Shown here: in pieces, positions 1 to 11,404 of the stretch
How the letters are laid out: each line of letters begins with the position of its first letter
Numbering within the stretch: the first letter of the stretch is position 1
From: Beroe forskalii
Taxonomy: Eukaryota; Ctenophora; Nuda; Beroida; Beroidae
Direction: 5' to 3'
NCBI GenBank assembly: GCA_011033025.1
Contig: WFMF01000120.1
Span: 124,001-188,000 of the forward strand
DNA: 64,000 bases
Program-made: the position numbers and the translations under genes
The notes under the pieces: model-generated
What the model was told of the DNA's origin: nothing
The model's database searches: none
Seen by the model: the letters and a program-made list of their open reading frames with translations, nothing else

Positions 1-1
1 G

Positions 2-183
2 TCTTTCAACAGGGAAACGGTCGTGTGCCAAACAACGCCAGTGGAAGTTGATTCTGGTGGCCAACTGGAGGGTCCAGCCTCTGTTACTATCGACCAAGCA
101 GTTTACTCGTTCAAGACCGCCTCCTTCATCTACATCGATATTCCGGATGTAAACAGTGTTAAACCAATCGAATCAATAGTAGA
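2..183 (+). CDS. Plexin-like exon a (window-truncated)
   Basis: Open in the frame starting at base 2 and ending in phase 2 at a GTAAGT donor. It encodes VVCQTTPVEVD and then YSFKTASFIYIDIPDVNSVK, a typical IPT-to-IPT linker. The TTTCAACAG at bases 4-12 could be a true acceptor, which would put the exon start at 13. Confidence 0.6.
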
Positions 184-3100
184 GTAAGTGCAGAGGCGGA
201 CCTACCTACTTTACGGAAGGCGCGAAACTTTTGATCTCTAATGTGGCTAAATTTGAAATTTTATCATCTTTTTTTGTGCGCGGCTTACGCGCGCACGCGC
301 GCGTGGGAATTCCCTTAGTTATTGCCCGGTTAATTGGTTGTCTGCAATTTGGTACACCCAACTTAATTATCGATTTAGTATACACTCCAATTCATGCACA
401 ATCCACGACCTTTATTAGAAATGTGATTCACCTTTCTTACATTGATAAGACTCTGGACTGCTATGTTCCATCAGCCATGATTGAGATGTGACACAATTCA
501 TACAGTGAAATCTTCCCGTAACTTAATCTTTTCTTCAGAGGAGGCATCAACATGACCTTCACCGGTAACAGAGGCTTCACATCAATAACTTCTGCCCAGA
601 TTTACCTAGTAGATACTAGTGATAGGAAGACTAGGCTCTCTGACAACGCACAGGTAGGCCCTGTCGTACTTTGGTTCGCAACATGACCACTAATTTCGTG
701 ATAGTGGTCGTCTCGTCACGATTAGCTAGGGTATTACCCTGTTACTCCGAGAGTTAACTTAAGCTGAAGCTTCCGAATAGCACGTGTCCCTGTGCTGCAC
801 TGTGTACTAATTCGTTATAGTTTATTCGTAAGAGTTTATTATTATACAAGTATTGCAAAACCCATTACAAATCTCATACCTCTGACAACGCACAGTGTTA
901 CCCCGTTACGAATGACATCTTCGTGGTCTGCAACTCCCCCAAACTCTACAGCTCCGTTGACATACCGGACACAGGGAAACTGGCTAACATATTCTGGGTT
1001 CTGGAGAACAGCTACGAAGCGTTGCTATCTGGTTACACGGTCTACGTGTACCCTAACCCTACCATTAACCTGGACAACATGGCGGATCTGAGTGTGGCGG
1101 CAGGGGAGCCCATCTTCATCAGGGTAAGAGAGAGATACACGTGCTGTACACGCAGGGTCGTGTAGTAGTAGGGGTGATTAGTTGATTGCTTTTGTCAGGT
1201 GGTGTGATTTTATACACACACGTGGGGGGTTGGGGGAGTTATTTCATCATGATATTCAGATATTGAAATATAGGTTCAAAGTGTGAAATATATATTTTTT
1301 TGGATATTATAAACGAAATGGAAATGTTTTGCAAACATAGGAGGTGATGAGTGTCGTTCATATGGTCCGGTTATAAAATATCAAATGTTCCGCATGTAAC
1401 TGGACCGTGGTGTATGGCCTATCTAGTTCACAGTCAAATGAAACACATATCATGCACTGGACATCGTATCAGGCATTCACGTTTAGTATATTCTTATGTC
1501 CGTAATACCCAACATGACCTTTAAAGACAAGCTCATCTTTAAATTTAAAGGCGACCTTTAAAAAATTGGGAATTTGAAAATTTGAGGTATTACCCAACAA
1601 ATTTAAGGTCGACTTTAAATTTAAAGTCCGCCAAAATTTTACGTAAAGGTCACCTTTAAATCGACTCTTATTTGGTATTCCCCAACGAAGGTCGTCTTTA
1701 AATGATCAAAAAACCGGTTTAACCGGTTTTATGACCTCTCTTCACCCACACTTCTGAGTTCATGGGAAATTTACTTCCTATGCATGAGTATCAGTTTACG
1801 GAGTATCGGATAGGCGACTGAAATCATGGTGATAAATAATGAAATCATCCAAACTTCAGCTTTGCATGTAGTAAGGGATTGATCCATAACCCCCCGTGAA
1901 CTAAATCCTCCCAAAGATGTTAGAACGGAATTCGGTAGTCCATAGGCCCAAGAACCACCAAAAAAAAGTTGCCCAAGAAAATCCTTGGGGAACCTTGATT
2001 TTTTACCCCTTTTTTACCCACGCATAGGGTAAAACTTTAAGAGGTCATATCTCTGCTTTCTTTTGAGATAGAGAGGTCAACGACCAGTCTAAAATGTGTG
2101 CAATGGTCACATTTGGTGGGGCGGATCAAGGTTTGAAGTCGTTATCTCGAACCGTTTTCGAGATAATCCCCAAAAACCCCTTTTTCACTAAGCACAAAGG
2201 GGTAAAAAAGTGGTACTGCTAAATTTGGCTCTACTGCAGGCAAATTGACCATTTTTGTAATTGTAGAAACGTTTCTGAGTCGCATATAGTCTAAAGTTGC
2301 ACCGAAAAAAGTTGCCCAAGGTATTCCATAAGGAACCCCCATTTTACCCCTTTTTCTTGCGTAACGAAAATTTGAAATTGGGATATCTCCGCTTCCTTTG
2401 AGATAGAGAGGTCAACGACCAGTCTAAAATGAGCGCAATGGTCATATTTAGTGGGGCGGATCAAGGTTTCAAGTCGTTATCTCAAACCGTTTTCGAGATA
2501 ATCCCCAAAAAACCCTTTTTCGCTAAGCGCAAAGGGGTAAAAAAGTGGTACTGCTAAATTTGGCTCTATGCTGCAAGTAAATTGACCATTTTCATGATTG
2601 GAGACACATTTCTGAGTCGTTTACAGTCTAAGGTTGCACCAAGAAAAAGTTGCCCAAGATATTCCATAGGGAAACTCCATTTTAACCCCTTTTTCATACC
2701 CCTCCATGAGCGAAAATTAGAAATGTGGATATCTCGGCTTCCTTTGGCGATACAAAGGTCAGCAATCAATCTAGAATATGTTGAATGAGCATATATTTGG
2801 TGGGGTAGAGCATGGTTTGAGGCCGCTTTTTCCATCGGCTTTGAAGATAATTGATCAAAATTCCATTTTTCGTCACTTCTATGGAGTCAGCTAGATTTTC
2901 CATCATCCCTAATTAGTGCGATTAAAATGGTCTTATCAAGGCTTTTAAATTTAGAAATGGTTTCAATAATGGCATAAACCATCGTGGGTTGTCAATCTAT
3001 GATCAACGTCAAATTATTGGTTAATTATTAATGGTGGCCAATCCTGTACCCAATATCGATTAATCCTCGTTGACTTGCCCCAGTTATTGTTAATTTGGGT

Positions 3101-6100
3101 AATGCAAGACTAGTCACAATTAAATCCATTATTTGTTTGTGAAATACAAGTCAACAAAAAAACCTATATAACTGTCAAATTTTTGCTGCTTTTAGTTATT
3201 GCTGGTTGTTGATTTTTTCCGTCAATAATTTTAGATCTTTGTAATAAAATTGTTGACCTGAAGTGTGGGCAGAAGAAAACCAAAGCCATTCTTCATGAGC
3301 TCAGTGATTCGTAAAAAAGCCTTGACAGTATCTATCTAGATAGCTTTCGCAGTGTAAGTTCAATATCATAGACCTATTTTCTGCCAAATATTCTGTCGAC
3401 TGTCAGTGTCCCTACAATTCGGGACAATCCAGATGAATTGCACTCGTGGTTTAATCCAAAGAATGCGAAAAGTTGGAACTTTTTGTCTCGAGACACGAAG
3501 ACAGCGTTCTTAAAGGAAGTTTTCACTTTTATTTCTTTCTCAGGTTAGTCTTTTTACTTATATGTTAGCCACTGTTCGCCGAAGAAATGCATCTTGCTTG
3601 TCTGTTTATTAGGAATTGTGTAATTATCGTTGTTTAGAAATGAAAACGATCCTGGAACACTCGAAACACACATTGTTCCATTTTTTCGCTTGATCCACAA
3701 CCTTTATAAATAAATAAACACGCACCTATCGGGTTCATTTAAGGATACTTCCCGAGGGATGTATCTGATTTAGGCCCGAGCCCGTGGGGGCGGGGCGAGG
3801 GTCTAAACCAATATGGATCCGATCAGATGTAGACTTCAGAGGGTTCTATGCTCAACTACTACAGAATGGTTAAAATGCATCTTTACAGGGTTTCAGGATC
3901 AAACTGTTTGTGTACAATAGCATTGTCACATTGAAAGCAGCTGTCAAATTTTATAATGGATGATGGCATTTTGCTCACTAGCAATCATCAAGTATTTTCT
4001 GTCAACATAACTTGGCATCGGTGGAAGTTTGCTCACAATGGATCTGTCTTTATAGCCTGGTCTGGTTTGTCTCGAATTGAAGCAGAAGGGCAATCCCCCA
4101 GCTCGTATCATAAGACACTCTACCCACCTTTGAAAAATGTGACCTTTAAAGCAGAGATTTTTCCGAACTCAGACAAGGGGGAAACGAGATATAATTGGTT
4201 GGATATACCATGCTAACCAGTACCACTCACTAGAGAATGACTATATGAGGATGACAGTCAATGAGGCGCAACTGATAAAAAGAAGCAATGCCAATGAAAA
4301 CTCACATCTTTGTTTGGGCTTCGTTGGCAATCTTGATCGTTTTTATTGTGATTCTCTTTGCTGTCTGTATGAGAATTACGTTTAGAAACACTGTGTTTAT
4401 TCAAACATCTACAGTATAAACAGAAGCAACTATCATTACCTTTGCTGATTACAATGTAAATGATAATAATCTATGGCTTTGTTTACGAATCAAGGCTTCA
4501 GTTTTTTTTTAATCTTTTCTACAAATAGTACAACAAAAATATTAAAAATTTGCTGAGATTTCTAATTTTCGCTCATGCAGGGGTATGAAAAAAAGGGTTA
4601 AAACGGAGTTCCTTTATAAAATATCTTGAGCAACTTTTTCTTGGTGCAACTTTTGACTGTAAACGACTCAGAAATGTGTCTCCAATCATGAAAATGGTCA
4701 ATTTACCTGCAGTATAGAGCCAAATTTAGCAGTACCACTTTTTTACTCCTTTGCGATTAGCGAAAAAGGGGTTTTTGGGGATTATCTCGAAAACGGTTTG
4801 AGATAACGACTTGAAACCTTGATCCGCCCCACTTAATGTGACCATTGCGCTCATTTTAGACTGGTCGTTGACCTCTCTATCTCAAAAGGAAGCGGAGATA
4901 TCCCAATTTCAAATTTTCGCTTACGCGGGGGTACGAAAAGAAGAGGGGGAACTGATTGTTAGTTTTGGTGATGTTTTTGGTGTTGTATTATTGTTCATTA
5001 ATCATAGTAATGTTGCTAAATCAGATTTATTGGGAGGGGACATCCTTTCGAAATGGGCTGCAGGTTATTGTATTTATTTCTATGGGTCTAGATGTACAGA
5101 AATTTGTTGTTTGAAAGAAGTGGTGAGGTAATGAGACTTAGCTGGTTTGAAGTACGGAGTACCCAGCAAGTGAGGGTGATGAAAGTGGGAGATATAACGA
5201 AATAAAATGTTGTTTACTTATTGGATATAATATGGGAGAGTTGGACAGGGGGCTAATTTTTATAGCAGTAAGAGGGTTGATAATGCAGGGGTCGCCAATG
5301 CAACTGCTGATTCCAGAATGAAACAAAATTTATTTCATGATGGTGCTGAGGAACCTTGGAGGGATCTGAACTTTAACAAGTTGTATGAGGAGAAAATTTT
5401 TATCAGGGCTTCTTGAGTGGCCTTTGATAGTTTGATGGAGGAAGCCATATTGGTTTTTTGTAGTACAAAGTGGGTTATGACTACAAGGCTGTGCCAATGT
5501 TGTTATTATATAATATGTATGTATGGGTTGATCATTCCCTTTGAGGACAGTCTTCAAGTAGTGTACCTGAATTATAATGAATTAAGTAAAAAGATAGAAG
5601 AATAGTATAGATATAGAAAGAGGGGGCTAGGGCAGTTATAATGTAAAATCAAATGTTAATGTACCGTGAGGGGCTGGATAGTGAAGTTATGATACTTAGC
5701 TGGTGAGTGGTACTAGCGAGTACCCAGCAGGTGGAAGGTGTGGATGATACCAACTGCATGGGGAAGTGCAGTTGGCACACTCGGGAGGGGGAGGTGCGTG
5801 AGGCCCCAACTGGAAAGAACCAGGTCCCTGCCCCCCTGAAAAAGGGGTAAAAATGGGGGTTCCTTTTGGAATATCTTGGGCAACTTTTTTTTCGGTGCAA
5901 CTTTAGACTATATGCGACTCAGAAACGTTTCTACAATTACAAAAAAGGTCAATTTGCCTGCAGTAGAGCCAAATTTAGCAGTACCACTTTTTTACCCCTT
6001 TGCGCTTAGCGAAGAAGGGTTTTTTGGGGATTATCTCGAAAACGGTTCGAGATAACGACTTCAAACCTTGACCCGCCCAACCAAATATGACCATTGCGCA

Positions 6101-8392
6101 CATTTTAGAGTGGTCGTTGACCTCTCTATCTCAAAAGGAAGCAGAGATATGGCCTCTTAAAGTTTTACCCTACGCGTGGGTAAAAAAGGGGTAAAAAATC
6201 AAGGTTCCCAAAGCATTTTCTTGGGCAACTTTTTTTTGGTGGTTCTTGGGCCTATGGACTACCGAATTCCGTTCTAACATCTTTGGGAGGATTTAGTTCA
6301 CGGTGGGTTACAGCCTGGGGCAGATACATCCCTTACTAATGCCACAGTATTGTAAATACGATACGAGGCATCAAACGAATCAAGCTCTCGGCGAAGCTGT
6401 AAAATCTAACTATCGTATTTTAGTTGATATCAGAATTCCGATATACCATTTCATTTGTTGGTGTTACTTATACTAGACATAGTTTATGCCAATATGTCTA
6501 CAGTCAAGCCAAATTACTCGGACTCTCGGAATACTGGAGGTTTTCTTCTGAGGGAAGTCGGCACACCAGCAGCCGCCAATTCTTTAATTATTGTTAACAT
6601 TTAAATTTCATTCGAGAATTCAAAATAATTTCCCCTAATTCATGTGCATTGTTCTTCAATGGGTAAGCACCAGAAACTGCAGGGATCTATCAATATTCAA
6701 TAGGTATTCTGCAAACATAAGGCAAATTACAACGTAAAAGAGGATTTAAAGGTGACCTTTAAATTTAAAGTAGCTCCGAGGTCAGCTTTTTAAATTTTAC
6801 GATTGAAAAGGTGACCTTTACCGAATTTAAAGCTGACCTCGTCTTTAAATTTGTTGGCTAATACCGTTTAAAGGTCACCTTTAAAGGTCACCTTTAAATT
6901 TAAAGGTCACCTTTATGTTGTTGTTGGGGAATACGAACTCGTCTTTAAATTCATTTAAAGCCCACCTCGGCTGTAAATTTTGTTTAAAGAATGTTGGGTA
7001 ATACGGACATTATATTTCTCATGTGCCTCTCACAATCTCAGCTGATATCTATCTTCAGGGCAACTACTTTGACCGGGTTCAGGGGATTGAAGTTATTCTG
7101 AGTTACGAGGACCAGACGGCGTCATGTGCGGAGTTGGAGGTGTTCGGGCAGATTATTACCTGCGTCCTCCCGGACCTACTGGCAACGCCGCCGACTGAAG
7201 ATACGGTACGAGCATTATGTAATCCCTCCTAATTACCATTCAGAGCAACAAATTGCAGTTTCACGTCACCACGAATTTGTCTCAAAATTTATTAGAGATA
7301 TAATGTTTAGATCATACACGTACTTGCATTTAATAAAACATCTACCCCGCAACTTGCTTCTATTTATATAAAATTTGCCGGAATTTTCAAGAGCTGTGCC
7401 ACTTCCATTGAAACACCCGCGCTCAGAAAGAAGCTGGTCGGTGTCAGCAATTCACCATTGTGAGCCATGATAATGAAGTCCCTCACATCTGTCTGTTATG
7501 CGCGCTTGTCGTGTACAGCTCCATAAAATACCTAGAAACCATTTAACGAGTGACGCGGCGTGTGTGGTTGCTCTCATATTATGTAGGGGGGGGGGCAGTA
7601 AAATTTCCCGCAATCATGTCCAGATTAACCTCTTTTTCGGGATTTGGACAAAATTAGACTAAAATGACTAAATGGACATGTTCGTCAAAACTATGCAGCT
7701 TCCACGTATTTAAGTGTTTTAAACCCGTGTGCCTAATTTGGACAAGAAAATGTCTAATTTTTTCCAATCATGTTGTTGTCCAAAATAAGACTTGCCCCCC
7801 TATGTACAACATTACCCAAATCATGACAGTTCATTAAGAGCTGCGTCACGTAAATTGCTGACATGTCATTCAATATATTGTACGTTGTTTAATATTCAGC
7901 AGTTACACAACAATAGATGATGGGGTTCTCACTTTTAGGTGGCATTTCAAACAGCACTCTTCTTGCCTAAGATCGCTGAACAAAGAAATCCAATTTATAC
8001 AATTATAACTCAACGTAAGACAAAAGCAAACAAAAGAAATAAACTTCATTCCTCCATCAGGTCTCCAGGAGACGCGAGCCTCGATTCTGACTCTGACTCT
8101 AAATCAACTATCAAGAAGGATTTCGAAATAACGGTCAGAATTAAATTTAACAACTTACTTTATCGGGAAGAATCGACCTCCTGAGACTTCCAGTGTATTA
8201 TTTCAATAAAAACCATTGACTGCTATTGACGATTGATCCATTCATACTTTTGTACAAAGTTTCTAAGGTTTATATCATTTATAAAAAGTTTAGGAACTGA
8301 TGGTTTTGATCAGGTGAAGCTCGGTAACTACAAGTCGGACCCGATTAAAGCAGAGTTTATACAGGAAGTTCCTGTTGAGGCTAACATAATCG
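2..8392 (+). CDS. Plexin-like receptor, extracellular IPT/TIG region (partial, 6 exons)
   Basis: Spliced plus-strand gene fragment with exons at 2-183, 539-653, 896-1123, 7059-7205, 7939-8133 and 8314-8392. Every junction is GT-AG and the phases agree (2, 0, 0, 0, 0, then 1). The joined protein of about 315 residues has the pattern of plexin/MET ectodomains: VVCQTTP closing one IPT domain, IDIPDVNSVKPIES then GGINMTFTGNRGF opening the next, then VYVYPNP and GEPIFIRGNYFDR, which resembles the YYPNP...GxxIxIxGxN signature before the last IPT domain. It ends in VKLGNYKSDPI, just where plexins approach the membrane. Plexins are semaphorin receptors with a cytoplasmic GAP domain. Sema/PSI domains would lie before the window; the membrane and GAP exons were not found after 8392, so they lie in a long intron or elsewhere. 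Another IPT receptor remains possible. Confidence 0.6.
539..653 (+). CDS. Plexin-like exon b
   Basis: Acceptor TTCTTCAG, donor CAG/GTAGGC. It encodes GGINMTFTGNRGFTSITSAQ, the opening strands of an IPT/TIG fold. Its last 16 bases are repeated exactly at the end of the following intron (880-895). Confidence 0.65.
654..895 (+). other. 242 bp intron flanked by a 16 bp direct repeat
   Basis: The exon end CTCTGACAACGCACAG (638-653) recurs at 880-895 immediately before the next exon. Splicing removes one repeat copy together with the intervening DNA and rebuilds a continuous reading frame. This looks like an intron created by insertion with target-site duplication, or by a local duplication. Confidence 0.75.
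896..1123 (+). CDS. Plexin-like exon c
   Basis: Exactly 76 codons, phase 0 at both ends, donor AGG/GTAAGA. It encodes CYPVTNDIFVVCNSPKLYSS and later YTVYVYPNP and AAGEPIFIR. The VVCNSP strand and YPNP step are characteristic of plexin IPT domains. Confidence 0.65.
3708..3832. repeat. Interspersed repeat shared with 39222-39490
   Basis: The words CACGCACCTATCGGGT, GATACTTCC, GAGGGATGTATC, CGAGGGTCTAAACCAATATG and CGATCAG occur in the same order here and at 39240-39355, so both are copies of one family. This copy lies in the central part of the large inverted-repeat element. Confidence 0.7.
3890..4420 (+). other. Open frames of unknown origin in the centre of the large element
   Basis: Between the inverted arms there are overlapping plus-strand open stretches in three frames. 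One (3956-4216, 86 codons) contains the possible N-glycosylation sequons NITW and NVTF. A second frame is open from about 4191 into 4380. A third starts with ATG at 4288 and encodes about 43 residues with a hydrophobic, membrane-like core (FVWASLAILIVFIVILFAVC) followed by basic residues. Stepping from frame to frame could mean a frameshifted remnant of a captured surface-protein gene. No family was recognised, and chance open frames are a real alternative. Confidence 0.25.
7059..7205 (+). CDS. Plexin-like exon d
   Basis: 49 codons, acceptor ATCTTCAG, donor ACG/GTACGA. It encodes GNYFDRVQGIEVILSYEDQ and then C...QIITCVLPDLL, an IPT domain with its cysteine pair. Its upstream intron contains the 5.5 kb element. 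Confidence 0.65.
7579..7806. mobile_element. Short MITE-like element with G/C-run termini
   Basis: Starts TATGTAGGGGGGGGG and ends CCCCCCTATGTA, a near inverted repeat around about 200 bp of AT-rich sequence with no coding potential. It lies in a plexin intron. Confidence 0.45.
7939..8133 (+). CDS. Plexin-like exon e (boundaries less sure)
   Basis: 65 codons in phase 0, acceptor CTTTTAG, donor ACG/GTCAGA, which is a weak site. It ends in KKDFEIT, which joins naturally to VKLGNY of the next exon as a beta strand. The middle (KTKANKRNK) looks unlike an IPT domain, so an internal GTAAGA near 8013 and a CATCAG near 8060 may split it; that split breaks phase and is less likely. Confidence 0.45.
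8314..8392 (+). CDS. Plexin-like exon f (last one found)
   Basis: Acceptor GATCAG, donor G/GTAATT. It encodes VKLGNYKSDPIKAEFIQEVP, the strand that precedes the membrane segment in plexins. It leaves in phase 1 with no continuation recognised downstream. Confidence 0.55.
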
Positions 8393-8512
8393 GTAATTAT
8401 TGCTACCTAAGAAGTTTCATCTCCCTGTCTTATCAGTCCTGTCACTTAAATGATCCCTTTACTCCATGCATGTTTCCAGATCTGATCTATTTTACCTGTG
8501 ATTTGATTTGTG

Positions 8513-8600
8513 GGTCAGTGGTTTAGTGGTGTAGTGGTATCGATTTGGGCACAGGATCTAAAGATCATGAGTTAAAATCCCGGCCAGCACCACTGAGCTA
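8513..8600 (+). repeat. tRNA-derived SINE-like sequence
   Basis: A tRNA-like stretch: TTTAGTGGTGTAGTGG resembles an A box, a short GATCTAAAGATC hairpin sits where an anticodon arm would be, and GAGTTAAAATCCC resembles a B box, followed by CCAGCACC. The fold is too degenerate for a working tRNA, so a tRNA-derived SINE head is the better call. Confidence 0.45.
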
Positions 8601-8879
8601 AGGGTGAGAGATTTATTTTGAGCCTATGCAGCCCTACGGTTCACTCAGCCGAGCGTACAGGAGTACAGGAAACTGTGTGGGAGGGGTAAATAAAAGACCG
8701 TCACTGGTTTGTTTCCTTTGATTCCTGTCATTGTACAGCTGTTGGAATAGTAAAACCTTAAAAGTGATGGCCTGGCTCATGCAAACATCAATTAGCTAAT
8801 TAGGCTTTTATTAGCTCTATTGGATAATGAAGGATTTAAAATTGAATCAACCTCGCAGACAAAAAGCCATTTAAAAGGG

Positions 8880-9262
8880 TCAGCGTAAAAGCGTCAAAAC
8901 GCGACAAAAAGTGTCAAAAGCGCCAGAAATGAGTTCAAAAATGCGTAAAAATGCGACAAATGGCGCCCAAAAGTGTCGAAATATGCGATAAAAGTGGCAA
9001 AATGCGCCAAAAAAGCGCCAAAATGCGCCAAAAAACGTCGAAATGCGCCAAAAAAAAACGTCAAAATGCGACAAAACACGTCAAAAGAGTACCTAAAATT
9101 GCGTCAAAACGCGACAAAGCGCGTCAAAAACTGTCCAAAAATGCGACAAATTGTGCCAGACTATGTCAGAATGGTGTCAAATACAAAAAGTGTCGAAACG
9201 CGACAAAAAGTGACGAAAAGCGCCGAGAATGTGTCAAAACATGCAAGAAAAATGACAAACTG
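8880..9262. repeat. Degenerate minisatellite, unit about 10 bp (GCGNCAAAA)
   Basis: About 380 bp of imperfect short units such as GCGACAAAA, GTGTCAAAA and GCGCCAAAA. The lysine-rich or phenylalanine-rich open frames on both strands are a by-product of this composition, not genes. Confidence 0.85.
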
Positions 9263-9292
9263 AAAATGTCGCCGTCCCCCTAGAAATGGGGG

Positions 9293-9660
9293 GTAGACAG
9301 TGCAAGTGAAATAACTCACAAAACAACAATGCTGATTTCACTCAAACAGTGCAAACCAGACAGATTTCACTTCACTATACAGTGCAAGTGAAATAACACA
9401 CAACACAGCAAAGCAACGACACTGGTTTCACTCAGACAGTGCAAACCAGATAGATTTCACTCCACTCAGGCAGTGCAAGTGAAATAACTCACAACACAAA
9501 CTGGTTTCACTCAGACAGTGCAAACCAGACAGAAATCACTCCACTAAGGCAGTGTGAGTGAGAAACAATAGGACAGGTTTGACTCCACTCAGGCAGTGCA
9601 AGTCAAGATGAAAAGTTCTAACTCCACTAAGGCAGTGTGAGCTAGAATGACAGTCAACAC
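9293..9660. repeat. Tandem array built on CAGTGCAAGTGAAAT / TTTCACTC
   Basis: Blocks CAGTGCAAGTGAAATAAC, TGGTTTCACTCAGACAGTG and CAAACCAGACAGATTTCACT alternate several times with a spacing of about 85-95 bp. CAGTGCAAGTGAAATAAC starts near 9298, 9381 and 9471. Later copies are degraded. Confidence 0.75.
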
Positions 9661-10290
9661 TAGACAAGGGACAGTGTCACTCCAACAGTGAACGCACTCA
9701 CTCAAACACACAGAGTTTAGCAAGGTACCTTCATTACGATCAAATAACAAGCTAAACCAGCAGAAAAGATCACTGATCAAAATACAAGAAAGAGTGACAA
9801 GACTCAAAAGTCAAAAGAATGAGCAACTTAGTTCGAAACTAGAGGCCACCACTTGTTGTAAGGGCCTTTGGACAAAAGAATAGACGTTTCGTATAGGTAA
9901 CGTAAATAAGAGTGTCGTAATGATAACTGAACAAAGAAATGTAGAAACAATCTTTTGTGAGTCGCAGCTCACGCTCTCACGCGATCCTAATATAAACATA
10001 AAAGTTACGTGGCATAAAAGCCCGCCACTTTCACACACGTCTCTACAGTAGTCTGCAGGAAGTCTGCAGTAATCTAATAAAGGTAAACAAACATTGCTAA
10101 AGTGAAAGTGAAAGTAAAACGCCGCAGGGCACTCTTATTAACCTGATTGGGACGAGATCTCATTACTGAGAAATGTCCCCAGCAGGTTAATGTTTCAAAG
10201 CCTACGGAGTTTCTACGAAGTGATAAACTACGGAATAAATAACTGAATAAGGAAATAATACGTCTAGGCAATTATGGGAACCATCGTACA
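9661..10290. other. Unassigned intergenic sequence
   Basis: No gene or clear repeat was recognised. Short GTGAAA repeats occur near 10100. Open frames here are short and look random. Confidence 0.4.
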
Positions 10291-10640
10291 ACACAACTTC
10301 ACGATGAAAAATATTGATCTGCCTAGTCAGTTTCAAAGTGTCGCAAACACTGGAGTCTGCTAACAGAATAAGCTGAACCCTACACTTGACCCAGGAAGGT
10401 TTTCATAGTAACTGATTCGCCTAAGATACAAAACTGATGCTTCATACTTTCATAGCATTGTCAATTCTATAATTTGAACTCATAAACTGTCCTTGAGATC
10501 CTCAATTTTTGCAGAAACTGCCTTTAGAAATGAATGAGATGTGTTTTTCTTTATTGTTAGACAGTGGCACTTTGATACCGCTGCAGCAGATCAATATTTT
10601 TCATCGTGAAGTTGGTCACAGTATAACTTTAAACCTTGAG
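10290..10640. mobile_element. Foldback (inverted repeat) element
   Basis: ACTTCACGATGAAAAATATT followed by GATCTGC near 10300 is exactly inverted near 10586-10612. Inward the arms continue imperfectly (TCAAAGTGTCGCAAACACTG against an inverse copy near 10560), leaving a central spacer of roughly 170-200 bp. No coding sequence is seen. Confidence 0.65.
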
Positions 10641-10690
10641 ATGTGTATTTTTGATAGTTCAGACACCACACAGCCTTAGTTGTAACCTCA

Positions 10691-11230
10691 AAACTTAGTG
10701 CAGTGCCTAAACGGTATGCGAAACAGCGAATCTCCTAGCATGCATCAAATTTGAAAATTTTCAGTTTCTGAAACTGTAGCCCTAGCAAAAGGTCAATTTG
10801 TGAAAAAATAAATAATTAATGATAGGTAGTAACGAGTTAGTGTATGAATCTAGTTAGCCCTAGAACCCCGTAATTTAAGGTATTTCAAGTTCTTAGGTTA
10901 GGCATTACATACTCCGTAGTTTTAAGAGTTTAGAGTTTATAATTTTATTCTATATTAATTTTATTGTATTTACAGACCTGAAGATGTCGTAGAACGACGA
11001 AATTGATTGTCATTAAAGAACCACATCGTTTACATTTGTATCTGTACCATTGAGTCAAAAGAGAATTAATAAATTACTCATCAATAATAAATAATTACAA
11101 TCATCTGGAAACTTTTTGGGCATAAATTCCAATCATATTATACAAGAAGACTGATAATCAGTGCCAAGTCTTTCGTTGAATTTTCAGTACAGTTTCAAAA
11201 TAGTCACAATTAATATGAAACACCCTGTAC
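10691..11230. other. AT-rich sequence beside the duplication breakpoint
   Basis: No gene or repeat was recognised. The Maelstrom duplication begins at about 11231, where homology to 18509 starts. Confidence 0.4.
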
Positions 11231-11404
11231 TATACTTTAATACACCTCAGGTAGATTGCTGGCAAAGGCAGAGATATTTGAGATTTTTGCAGGGAAAATT
11301 GAATTGCGAGGACATTCAATAGCAATAATTTCACGGGTGTGGATTAACAAATTTGCATCGACTAAGAATTTTGTAATTGGACTTGTGTGGAGTAAGAAGT
11401 TTTG

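Larger units (their letters stand above)
1496..7010. mobile_element. 5.5 kb DNA element with terminal inverted repeats and long inverted arms
   Basis: The ends ATGTCCGTAATACCCAACAT (1496-1515) and its inverse (6991-7010) match at 19 of 20 bases. Next inward come AT-rich subterminal arrays built from CCTTTAAA/TTTAAAGG words (1515-1710 and 6745-6990). Further in are inverted arms. The left arm has three tandem units starting near 1968, 2311 and 2649 (period about 340). Inverse copies lie near 4625, 5875 and 6220, with about 0.9 kb of extra sequence between the first two. The flanks read TATATTCTT and TATATTTCT, a possible imperfect target duplication. It sits in a plexin intron and ends 48 bp before the next exon. 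No transposase was recognised. Confidence 0.8.

Noticed and set aside
8880-9283. Long lysine-rich (plus) and phenylalanine-rich (minus) open frames
   Set aside because: They are readings of a degenerate 10 bp minisatellite, open on both strands in several frames, with no splice or start context.
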